Positions 1 through 5,367 of a stretch of DNA of 5,389 bases are shown in pieces. Source of the DNA: an uncultured Subdoligranulum sp. (GTDB lineage Bacteria > Bacillota_A > Clostridia > Oscillospirales > Ruminococcaceae); the NCBI RefSeq assembly GCF_937890665.1, contig NZ_CALADU010000313.1, positions 1 to 5,389 of the forward strand, written 5' to 3'. The first letter of the stretch is position 1; every line of letters begins with the position of its first letter. The notes under the pieces are model-generated. The model did not search any database, was not told where the DNA came from, and saw nothing but the letters and a program-made list of their open reading frames with translations. The position numbers and the translations under genes are program-made.

Positions 1-876
1 GTTGCGGTGCAGGTTGAACCGGGCCGACAGGAAGTAGGCCGGGGTGTAGCCCCACTCGCAATGGCCTTTCATGGGGGCGATGTGGTCCTGAATGGCGTCC
101 ATGACCTCGTCCAGATCATAGTGGCAGTTGCCGGCTTCGTTGCGGTAGTCGGCAACCAACTCGATGGGCAGATTGCCGGGAGCCCGGCCAATGCCCATCA
201 GGCTGGCGTCCACCGTCTTGTCCCGCAGCAGCGGTTTGTCGATGAACTCCTGCGCCAGACAGAAGCTCAGGGCCATGTTTTCATGCAGATGCAGTCCCAG
301 CCGGATGTCAGGGGCCAGATTGTGGTCGGCCAGCGAGACGATCCGCTCCAGATCCCGGCGGCGCATGCTGCCGAAGGTATCCACGATGGAGAACTGCCAC
401 GGATGGATGGCGTTGACCTGATCAAAGATCCACAGCAGATCTTTATCGGCATAGCCCATGATGTTGATGGGGTTGATGGACAGTTTGTATCCCCGCGCCT
501 TGACCTCCCGGGCAAAATCCATACCGTCCCGGATGTCGTAGTCGTGGGCGGTGATGCGGATGACCTCGATGCCGTGGCCGTCGTAGGGGCTGAGTTTGGT
601 AATATCATAGTTGGAACGCATAGCCATGCCGGAATAGATGGTATGGCCCCGCTGGCCCTCTTCGGGCAGCAGGCGGTTGAGCTCCTCGATGGTGTTGCAG
701 ACCGTTACATCGGGGTTGTATCCTTCCACATTGCGCAGAAAGCCCACTTCCACAATGTCGGTACCGGCCCGGGTCAAAGACTGAATGATGCGCCGGGCAG
801 AACCGAATCCCCAGCGCCAGTCGTTGATATAGCCGCCGTCACGCAGCGTGCAGTCCAGCAGTTTGATCTCAGGCAT
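1..876 (-). CDS. DRE-TIM (HMG-CoA lyase-like) aldolase, 5' part only, runs off the window
   Basis: This open frame starts with ATG at 876-874 and reads 292 codons without a stop to the left edge, so the C-terminus is missing. Hand translation begins MPEIKLLDCTLRDGGYINDW. Residues 8-16 (DCTLRDGGY) are the signature of the DRE-TIM metallolyase family, with the conserved Arg12-Asp13 pair. VDTFGS lies at 165-170 and LGLHLHEN at 193-200, where His196 and His198 fit the metal-binding HxH motif. VDASLMGIGRAPGN follows at 222-235 and WGYTPAYFL near 275-283. The family includes 4-hydroxy-2-oxovalerate aldolase and HMG-CoA lyase; members bind a divalent metal and make or break C-C bonds next to a 2-oxo acid such as pyruvate. 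The start overlaps the end of the cytidylyltransferase gene by 8 nt and has AAGGAG 7 nt upstream, so the two are probably translationally coupled. Inference: it makes or cleaves an acidic sugar precursor of the glycan. Family call strong; substrate unknown. Confidence 0.87.
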   Translation of the reverse strand, partial: MPEIKLLDCTLRDGGYINDWRWGFGSARRIIQSLTRAGTDIVEVGFLRNVEGYNPDVTVCNTIEELNRLLPEEGQRGHTIYSGMAMRSNYDITKLSPYDGHGIEVIRITAHDYDIRDGMDFAREVKARGYKLSINPINIMGYADKDLLWIFDQVNAIHPWQFSIVDTFGSMRRRDLERIVSLADHNLAPDIRLGLHLHENMALSFCLAQEFIDKPLLRDKTVDASLMGIGRAPGNLPIELVADYRNEAGNCHYDLDEVMDAIQDHIAPMKGHCEWGYTPAYFLSARFNLHRN

Positions 877-1603
877 GGTGTTTCTCCTTCAAAATCTCGT
901 TGACCAGCGCCAGATCCTTGGGGGTATCCACGCTGACGGTCTTGTAGGGGCTTACGATGGCATGGACCTTGTGTCCATTCTCGATAAAACGCATCATATC
1001 GTTTTCTTCGGCCTTTTCCAAAATGGATTTGGGCGTTTCGTGGTAGAAAGCCAAGGCCTGCTTGCTGTAAAGCTGGATGCCGGTGACCTTCTCGTACTCA
1101 AAGTCCAGCGTGCCTTTGGGGTAGGGGATGGGGCTGCGGGAAATCAGCAGGATCTCCCGGGCTGCGTTGGTCACGACCTTCTGATTGGAAAAGTCGATGA
1201 CATCGGCGGGGGGTTCCATCACGTTGGTCAGCACGGCCACATAGTAGGGATCTTCGGGCAGCGTCTGCGGCAAAATCAGATCGAAGGCCGCAGGGTTCAC
1301 CAGCGGTTCATCCCCCATCAACTGCAGATAGAGGTCGGCATCCACCCGGGTGCTGACCTCCCAAATGCGGCCGGTGGGGGTGTCGTGGTCGGCACTGGTC
1401 ATCAGGTACTGCATGTCATACTTCCGGCAGGCCTCGGCAATGCGCTCATCGTCGGTGGCGATCAGCACATCGTCCAGCTTGGGGCAGGCTTTGGCAGCCT
1501 GATACACCCACCAGATCATCGGTTTGCCCAGCACATCGGCCAGCGGTTTGCCGGGCATGCGGGTACTGGCGTACCGCGCGGGAATCACAGCAATAGTTTT
1601 CAT
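869..1603 (-). CDS. kdsB: KdsB-like CMP-sugar synthetase (3-deoxy-manno-octulosonate cytidylyltransferase family)
   Basis: A 244-aa protein, close to the usual size of KdsB/KpsU. Family enzymes transfer CMP from CTP to the anomeric hydroxyl of a 2-keto-3-deoxy sugar acid, giving the donor CMP-Kdo. The nucleotide-binding start is clear: IPARYASTRMPGKPL at 7-21. ATDDERI is at 49-55, MTSADH at 68-73, GDEPLV at 97-102 (Asp98 as likely Mg ligand), SRSPIPY at 155-161, RFIENG at 205-210 and VSVDTPKDL at 223-231 (Asp226 as second likely Mg ligand). One family block differs: where KdsB usually reads HxSGTDR, this has HDTPTGR (73-79), and NVQGDEP has become QLMGDEP, so the substrate may not be Kdo. The start has AGGAGGT 7 nt upstream. 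It lies 48 nt after the transferase gene and overlaps the aldolase by 8 nt. CMP-ulosonic-acid synthesis is well supported as a class; the exact sugar is open. Confidence 0.85.
   Translation of the reverse strand: MKTIAVIPARYASTRMPGKPLADVLGKPMIWWVYQAAKACPKLDDVLIATDDERIAEACRKYDMQYLMTSADHDTPTGRIWEVSTRVDADLYLQLMGDEPLVNPAAFDLILPQTLPEDPYYVAVLTNVMEPPADVIDFSNQKVVTNAAREILLISRSPIPYPKGTLDFEYEKVTGIQLYSKQALAFYHETPKSILEKAEENDMMRFIENGHKVHAIVSPYKTVSVDTPKDLALVNEILKEKHHA
884..889 (-). promoter_or_regulatory. Ribosome binding site that fixes the aldolase start
   Basis: AAGGAG on the minus strand lies 7 nt before the ATG at 876 and inside the last codons of the cytidylyltransferase gene. Together with the 8-nt gene overlap it supports coupled translation of the two enzymes. 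Confidence 0.8.
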
Positions 1604-1623
1604 GGAAAGTACCTCCTGTATAG

Positions 1624-1638
1624 GGCGGCAAAGCCGCC
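1624..1638 (-). other. Short GC-rich hairpin between the transferase and cytidylyltransferase genes
   Basis: A perfect 6-bp stem (GGCGGC/GCCGCC) with a 3-nt loop lies in the 48-nt gap after the transferase stop codon. It has no T-tract on the minus strand and ends 6 nt before the next gene's ribosome binding site, so it is not a typical terminator. It could affect RNA processing or translation of the downstream pair. Confidence 0.35.
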
Positions 1639-1651
1639 GGTGGATCGGTGG

Positions 1652-2629
1652 TTACTGGGGGATCAAAGCCTGCGCTTCCTCCAAGGTGAGCAAAATCTTT
1701 TCCTCGGCGGCGGTGAAGCCCCGCAGCACAAAACTCTGGACGGTCACCGCCCGGCGGAAGGTGAAGGGCAGGCAGAAATTCAGCACTTCGCTGGGCATGG
1801 TGCGCTCCAAAATCACCGCGCCGGGGAAGAGCGCTCCGTAATCGGTGGTGTCCCGGGGGTGGGTTTTGATGAAGAGCGGTCCCACCGCGTAGTGGGCAGC
1901 CACCGCCTGAAACATGGCATCCTGCCGTGCCTGCGTCAGCAGCCCATCCGCCACAAAACTACGGGGCAAAAGCAGGGTGGCACCCTCGGCTTGTTCCGGC
2001 AGAGGACGGGTCAAAAAGACACTGCGCACCCGTGCCTTTTCCTCGTCGGTCAGCGAGGCGAGCAACGCGCTCTTGCTGTCGGTGATCATCTTTTCGGGGC
2101 CGAAGAGGGTACACCGGGCGGCGTCTTCACTCTCCACCTGTTTGCACCACGGGCTGTCGCCCCAGTATAGGTAGCCCTTGCCGGTGGTCTGCTTGCGGGC
2201 AAAATCCGGCGCAGCCCGTTGGTCAGTGACGAGATGCTGGTCGGGTCCCAAGGTGCTGCCGAAGGTATCTTCGCAGAGGATATACCCGGCGTGGCAGTCC
2301 TGCAAGTAACGGCCCAGCACGCTCCAGTCGTTGTGGATATAGACGTTTTCATACCGGGGGCGGTCCAGCTTCCAGCCGCACAGCTTCTCAAAGGCGCGGC
2401 GGTTCCGCAGGGCTGCCAGCGGCCCGGTGACGGTGCCGGGCCAGCGGGTCTCGTCCACCACAACGGTGCGCACCACGCCGGTGGTATCCAGCCGAGCGGC
2501 CAACGCCTTGGCGTCCGCCACTGCGGCGGAAAGAACCATCGTGTGGGGGCCGCCTGCTGCCCGGCCTGCCCGCAGTAGGTCTACCAACACCTGATAGGCG
2601 GTGTGGCAGATATACAAATTGGGCTTCAT
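1652..2629 (-). CDS. GT-B-like glycosyltransferase resembling bacterial sialyl/polysialyltransferases (GT52-like)
   Basis: A 325-aa protein starting MKPNLYICHT. I chose the ATG at 2629-2627 because it overlaps the ATPase stop codon in an ATGA and has GGAGG 7 nt upstream; the longer frame from 2689 would reach far into the ATPase gene. The N-terminus (LYICHTAYQVLVDL, 5-18) resembles the first Rossmann strand and helix of GT52 and related families. An acidic motif, LCEDT (118-122), sits where bacterial sialyltransferases have their D/E-D/E-G motif. IKTHPRD (254-260) matches the HP motif whose His contacts the CMP part of the donor, and MPSEVLNF follows at 278-285. No membrane segment or signal peptide is apparent, so it should act in the cytoplasm before export. 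The next gene makes a CMP-sugar, which fits a CMP-donor transferase. The Gly of the acidic motif is Thr here, so the family call comes from motifs only; donor and acceptor are unknown. Confidence 0.68.
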   Translation of the reverse strand: MKPNLYICHTAYQVLVDLLRAGRAAGGPHTMVLSAAVADAKALAARLDTTGVVRTVVVDETRWPGTVTGPLAALRNRRAFEKLCGWKLDRPRYENVYIHNDWSVLGRYLQDCHAGYILCEDTFGSTLGPDQHLVTDQRAAPDFARKQTTGKGYLYWGDSPWCKQVESEDAARCTLFGPEKMITDSKSALLASLTDEEKARVRSVFLTRPLPEQAEGATLLLPRSFVADGLLTQARQDAMFQAVAAHYAVGPLFIKTHPRDTTDYGALFPGAVILERTMPSEVLNFCLPFTFRRAVTVQSFVLRGFTAAEEKILLTLEEAQALIPQ

Positions 2630-3909
2630 GCGTCGGCCTCCAACAGTTTGACGGGCGGGAAGTGGATGCGGCCCCAGCCGGAGGCCCACTCGGGCATGGT
2701 CAGGTCGCTGTTGGTTACCTCAAAGGCAAATTCGGTCACCGGCTTGTCCAGACAGACTGCCTGCCGCAGCGCGCCGTCAAAAATATCCAGATAAAAATAG
2801 TATTGCCCTTCGCCCAACAGGCTGGGGTCAAATTCAAATACGGTGGTGTACAGTTGGCCGGGTTGGGCGGCGCCTAGATCCACCGGATGGGTGATACCCA
2901 CCGGTGTGGAGTCCCGGGCATGGAGGTTCATCTTCATGTGGATGCCGGCGAAAGGCTCCGACACCCGCCAGGTGATCTTCACCCGCATCTTTTCTGTGTC
3001 GGCAAAGACGCTGGATTCCTTCCCCACAAAGTCCAGCGTTTCCAGCCGGAACCGCTTGCCGGCACTGCCGGTCATCCGGGCTACGTCGGTCAGGTCGTAG
3101 TGCACCACGTTTACGTCGGTGGTGTCCATATAGATGGTAATGGCCTGCTCTACGTCGCCGTCAAAGATCACCCGGCCCTTGTCCAGCACGATGCAGCGGC
3201 TGCACAGTTGGCGGATGGTGCTCATGTTGTGGCTGACGTAGAGAACGGTGCGGCCATCCTGATTGGCCACATCACTCATCTTGCCCAGACATTTCTGCTG
3301 GAACTTCATATCGCCCACGGCCAGCACTTCGTCCATGACCATGATCTCGCTGTCCAGATGGGCGGCTACCGCGAAAGCCAGCTTGACGAACATGCCGCTG
3401 GAATATCGTTTCACGGGGGTGTCGATGAAGTCCCCGCACTCGGAAAATTCAATGATCTGGGGCAGTTTGGCGTCGATTTCAGCCCGGGTCATGCCCAGAA
3501 TGGCGCCGTTCATATAGATGTTTTCCCGGCCGGTCATCTCGTTGTTGAAGCCGGTGCCTACCTCCAGCATGGAGGCCACCCGGCCCCGGATGCGGATCTC
3601 GCCCTCGGAGGGGGCGGTGATACGGGAAAGCAGCTTCAGCAGGGTGGACTTGCCCGCACCATTGCGGCCAATGATGCCCAACGCCTCGCCTTGATAGACC
3701 GTCAAGTCCACGCCGTTCAGCGCCATAAAGGTTTGGCCGAAGAGCCGCTGGTCAGTGCCGATGACGGTATTGGGGTCCTCTTTGCCCCGGACCCGGGCCC
3801 ACCAGCTTTGCAGGTCGTGGGTCAGGGTACCGCCGCCGATCTGTCCCAATTTGTATTGCTTTTTCAGCCCCGTGACTTGGATAACGGGGCGCTTTTCGGT
3901 GGTATTCAT
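2626..3909 (-). CDS. wzt: Wzt-type polysaccharide ABC exporter ATPase with C-terminal glycan-binding domain
   Basis: A 427-aa ATPase that should power export of a lipid-linked polysaccharide through the permease encoded just upstream. Walker A is GRNGAGKST (81-89), the ABC signature is YSSGM (169-173), Walker B is IMVMDE (189-194) with catalytic Glu194, the D-loop region is LAVGD (196-200) and the H-loop is His227. The stretch EVGTGFNNEMTGRENIY (116-132) is typical of Wzt/TagH/KpsT-type ATPases. After the ATPase domain (about 1-262) comes a mostly beta-rich extension of about 160 residues (265-427). It fits the Wzt C-terminal domain, which in O9a-type systems recognises the modified non-reducing end of the chain before export. 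TagH-like and KpsT-like ATPases with no such domain are shorter. AAGGAGG overlaps the permease stop codon and lies 7 nt from the ATG. Very secure at family level; the cargo is not known. Confidence 0.96.
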   Translation of the reverse strand: MNTTEKRPVIQVTGLKKQYKLGQIGGGTLTHDLQSWWARVRGKEDPNTVIGTDQRLFGQTFMALNGVDLTVYQGEALGIIGRNGAGKSTLLKLLSRITAPSEGEIRIRGRVASMLEVGTGFNNEMTGRENIYMNGAILGMTRAEIDAKLPQIIEFSECGDFIDTPVKRYSSGMFVKLAFAVAAHLDSEIMVMDEVLAVGDMKFQQKCLGKMSDVANQDGRTVLYVSHNMSTIRQLCSRCIVLDKGRVIFDGDVEQAITIYMDTTDVNVVHYDLTDVARMTGSAGKRFRLETLDFVGKESSVFADTEKMRVKITWRVSEPFAGIHMKMNLHARDSTPVGITHPVDLGAAQPGQLYTTVFEFDPSLLGEGQYYFYLDIFDGALRQAVCLDKPVTEFAFEVTNSDLTMPEWASGWGRIHFPPVKLLEADA

Positions 3910-3916
3910 CAGCGTC

Positions 3917-3923
3917 CCTCCTT
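3917..3923 (-). promoter_or_regulatory. Ribosome binding site of the ATPase gene, overlapping the permease stop codon
   Basis: AAGGAGG on the minus strand shares bases with the permease TAA (3924-3922) and sits 7 nt before the ATPase ATG. The arrangement favours coupled synthesis of the two transporter subunits. Confidence 0.85.
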
Positions 3924-4800
3924 ACACGGTGTCCATAAAGGTCTTTTCGATGCGGCTGAACAGCACCACGCCCAACATCAGCGCAGCGGCGGTGAAGAGC
4001 AGGCTGTATACGATGGAACCTGCCGATACGCTGCCGGTGCCTAAGGTGGCTGCGCGGAATACTTCGATGGGGGCGGTCATGGGGTTGAGCTCCACCAACA
4101 CTTTCAGCCGGGGGCTCTCATCCAGCATGGAGAGGGGATAGACCACGGGGGAGGCGTACATCCACAACTGGACGCCGAAGCCCACGGCGATGGCCAGATC
4201 CCGGTATTTGGTGGTCAGCGACGAAACGATGATGCCCACGCCCAAGCCCAGCAGCATGACCTGCAGCATGACCAGCGGCACGGCCAGCGTCCAGATGGTA
4301 AAATGCACCTCGGCGCCGGTGGCGAAGAAGTAGAGCCAGAACAGCAGATACATGGCGGCCTGAATCAAGAAGTTGATGAGGCTGGTCAGCACTTGACTGA
4401 TCGGCATGGTCAACCGGGGAAAATACACCTTGCCGAAGACCTGCGAGTTGGTCACAAAAGTGTTGGCGGTGTTGTTGACGCAGTTGGCAAAGAAGGTCCA
4501 GACGGTGTTGCCGGCCATATAAAATAGGAAGCCCGGCACGCCGTCGGTGGGCATGCCTGCCATATTGCCGAACACCACGTTGAAGATCAGGGTGGTGATC
4601 AGGGGATTGAGCAAGATCCAGGCAGGCCCCAAAATGGTCTGCTTGTACAGCACCGTAAAGTTGCGTTTGACGAACATCAAGGTCAAATCGCGGTACTGCC
4701 ACAGTTCCTGCAAATTGATATCAAACCAGCCGCTGCGGGGGCGGATGATGGTCGTCCAGCCGTCGTTGGCGGGACGGGGTGTTTGGATGTTTTCAGCCAT
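3922..4800 (-). CDS. wzm: Wzm-type ABC-2 permease for polysaccharide export
   Basis: A 292-aa inner-membrane subunit that forms the channel with the Wzt-type ATPase. An N-terminal cytoplasmic stretch leads to an amphipathic segment (WFDINLQELWQYRDL, 25-39) and VKRNFTVLYKQTILGPAW (44-61), the typical entry of this permease family. About six hydrophobic segments follow, near 58-78, 88-108, 134-161, 168-195, 202-224 and 262-283. LNPMTAPIEVFR (238-249) is a strongly conserved family motif. I start at the ATG at 4800-4798: AAGGTG lies 4 nt upstream and AAAAGGA a little further, while an in-frame ATG at 4833 has no ribosome binding site. It is the first gene of the operon and has a credible promoter about 45 nt upstream. 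Length matches KpsM/Wzm/TagG relatives. Whether the glycan is a capsule, a wall polymer or a teichoic-acid-like chain cannot be told from this protein. Confidence 0.95.
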   Translation of the reverse strand: MAENIQTPRPANDGWTTIIRPRSGWFDINLQELWQYRDLTLMFVKRNFTVLYKQTILGPAWILLNPLITTLIFNVVFGNMAGMPTDGVPGFLFYMAGNTVWTFFANCVNNTANTFVTNSQVFGKVYFPRLTMPISQVLTSLINFLIQAAMYLLFWLYFFATGAEVHFTIWTLAVPLVMLQVMLLGLGVGIIVSSLTTKYRDLAIAVGFGVQLWMYASPVVYPLSMLDESPRLKVLVELNPMTAPIEVFRAATLGTGSVSAGSIVYSLLFTAAALMLGVVLFSRIEKTFMDTV

Positions 4801-4843
4801 AGGGCACCTTTTCCTTTTAGAATAGCATACCAATAGATATTAC

Positions 4844-4872
4844 ATTTTACCACAATACCCGCGAAAATACAA
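4844..4872 (-). promoter_or_regulatory. Sigma70-type promoter of the polysaccharide operon
   Basis: On the minus strand, TTGTAT (4872-4867) and TAAAAT (4849-4844) are separated by exactly 17 nt. TGG directly before the -10 box gives the TGN of an extended -10. A start point near 4837 would leave a leader of roughly 37 nt before the permease ATG. No other credible promoter is visible between the operon genes, most of which overlap or abut. Confidence 0.65.
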
Positions 4873-4890
4873 CACAGCGTGCAAGTGTTG
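4870..4890. promoter_or_regulatory. Possible operator: dyad overlapping both -35 boxes
   Basis: CAACAC (4870-4875) and GTGTTG (4885-4890) form a perfect 6-bp inverted repeat with a 9-nt spacer. The left arm overlaps the minus-strand -35 box and the right arm overlaps the plus-strand -35 box. A dimeric repressor bound here could block both divergent promoters. The arms are short, so chance is possible. Confidence 0.35.
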
Positions 4891-4916
4891 CGCCGGGGTG
4901 ACGGGTATGCTATACT
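4888..4916 (+). promoter_or_regulatory. Sigma70-type promoter of the small membrane protein gene
   Basis: TTGCGC (4888-4893) and TATACT (4911-4916) are spaced by 17 nt, with TGC just before the -10 box forming an extended -10. The transcript would start near 4923, leaving a leader of about 34 nt that contains AAGGAGG at 4943-4949. Confidence 0.75.
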
Positions 4917-4956
4917 CAAGATAAGAAGAAACCCTCTACCGAAAGGAGGAACCGCC

Positions 4957-5295
4957 ATGAGTGTCATCACCCTGTGGGTCATCAGTGTATTCTGGATTTT
5001 GTACGGCATTGCCGGATTGCTGGGGTTCGAGAACCTTCCGGAAAAATACAAATACAAGAGCTGGACGCCGGACTATATCCGAATGAACGGGATTGCCAAA
5101 CTCCTTTTGGGCGTCGGTTGGTTCATACTGGGCTTTGTCCTGCGGGCGGTTTCGCTGTCGCTGCTGCAGGAACTGGGGCTGGGCTTGCTCTTTGCTCTGC
5201 CGGCCGTCGGATACGGCCTGTATGCTGACCACAAGACGAAGGATTGGCGCCGGCAGGCGAACCAAGAATGGCGGGAAAAAAAGAAGAATCAATAA
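4957..5295 (+). CDS. Small multi-pass membrane protein of unknown function
   Basis: A 112-aa protein starting MSVITLWVIS. The start is fixed by AAGGAGG at 4943-4949, 7 nt before the ATG; the longer frame from 4879 begins upstream of the likely promoter -10 box and has no comparable site. Three hydrophobic segments are visible, about 2-24, 48-66 and 72-92. A charged aromatic stretch between the first two (LPEKYKYKSWTPDYIRMNG) includes Tyr, Lys and Trp residues. The C-terminal tail after about residue 92 is strongly charged (HKTKDWRR, then REKKKN), which by the positive-inside rule should face the cytoplasm. I do not recognise the family with confidence; size and layout recall small Firmicute DUF3784-like membrane proteins, but this is only a resemblance. 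It has its own promoter and terminator, so it appears monocistronic, and it shares its control region with the export operon. No function is claimed. Confidence 0.85.
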   Translation: MSVITLWVISVFWILYGIAGLLGFENLPEKYKYKSWTPDYIRMNGIAKLLLGVGWFILGFVLRAVSLSLLQELGLGLLFALPAVGYGLYADHKTKDWRRQANQEWREKKKNQ

Positions 5296-5299
5296 AACA

Positions 5300-5338
5300 A
5301 AACCCCGGCGGGGATTTTCCCCGCCGGGGTTTCGTTTT
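5300..5338 (+). terminator. Strong intrinsic terminator, probably bidirectional
   Basis: CCCCGGCGGGG (5303-5313) pairs perfectly with CCCCGCCGGGG (5319-5329). Flanking A-T pairs on both sides extend the stem to 15 bp (5300-5314 with 5318-5332) around a TTT loop. On the plus strand it is followed by TTTCGTTTT, and it lies just 4 nt after the stop codon of the small membrane protein gene. On the minus strand the far side reads TTTTGTTTTATT, so it could also stop transcription arriving from the right. Confidence 0.93.
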
Positions 5339-5348
5339 CATATAAGAA

Positions 5349-5367
5349 CCACAAGCTATGCTTGTGG
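5349..5367. repeat. Perfect 8-bp hairpin of unknown role
   Basis: CCACAAGC (5349-5356) and GCTTGTGG (5360-5367) form a perfect stem with a TAT loop, 16 nt beyond the main terminator stem. No T-tract follows on the plus strand, so it is not an obvious second terminator. Possibilities include a transposon-end hairpin of the IS200/IS605 type, a dispersed palindrome, or the leader of a gene to the right. The window ends 22 nt later, so none can be confirmed. Confidence 0.5.

Larger units (their letters stand above)
4822..4913. repeat. 10-bp inverted repeat flanking the divergent promoters
   Basis: ATAGCATACC (4822-4831) and GGTATGCTAT (4904-4913) are exact reverse complements separated by 72 nt. 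The right arm carries the extended -10 of the plus-strand promoter. The left arm, read on the minus strand, gives a similar TGCTATTCT just upstream of the permease ribosome binding site. The arms may be paired protein-binding sites, or the left arm may be a second extended -10 promoter, although its leader would be only about 12 nt long. Confidence 0.45.

Noticed and set aside
7..903. 298-aa plus-strand open frame
   Set aside because: It is the exact antisense of the aldolase frame, codon on codon. GC-rich codon use keeps stops out of it. Its translation shows no family motif and it has no ribosome binding site.
848..2170. 440-aa plus-strand open frame
   Set aside because: It runs antisense across both the cytidylyltransferase and the transferase genes, which carry clear family motifs. 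Its own translation is rich in Gly, His and Gln with no recognisable domain.
2630..2689. Longer N-terminus for the glycosyltransferase, starting at 2689
   Set aside because: It would overlap the ATPase by about 60 nt and lacks a good ribosome binding site. The ATG at 2629 has GGAGG at 7 nt and an ATGA stop/start overlap.
2887..4044. 385-aa plus-strand open frame
   Set aside because: It is antisense to the Wzt-type ATPase, whose Walker A, signature and Walker B motifs are unmistakable.
4118..4702. 194-aa minus-strand open frame
   Set aside because: It is a shifted frame within the permease gene. Its His- and Arg-rich translation lacks membrane segments and looks like a frame shadow.
4801..4833. 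Longer N-terminus for the permease, starting at 4833
   Set aside because: No ribosome binding site precedes it, and it would place the start very close to the predicted transcription start.
5300..5367. Two successive palindromes as a CRISPR or tandem repeat array
   Set aside because: The two hairpins differ in sequence, there are no regularly spaced repeat units, and the first is fully explained as a terminator.
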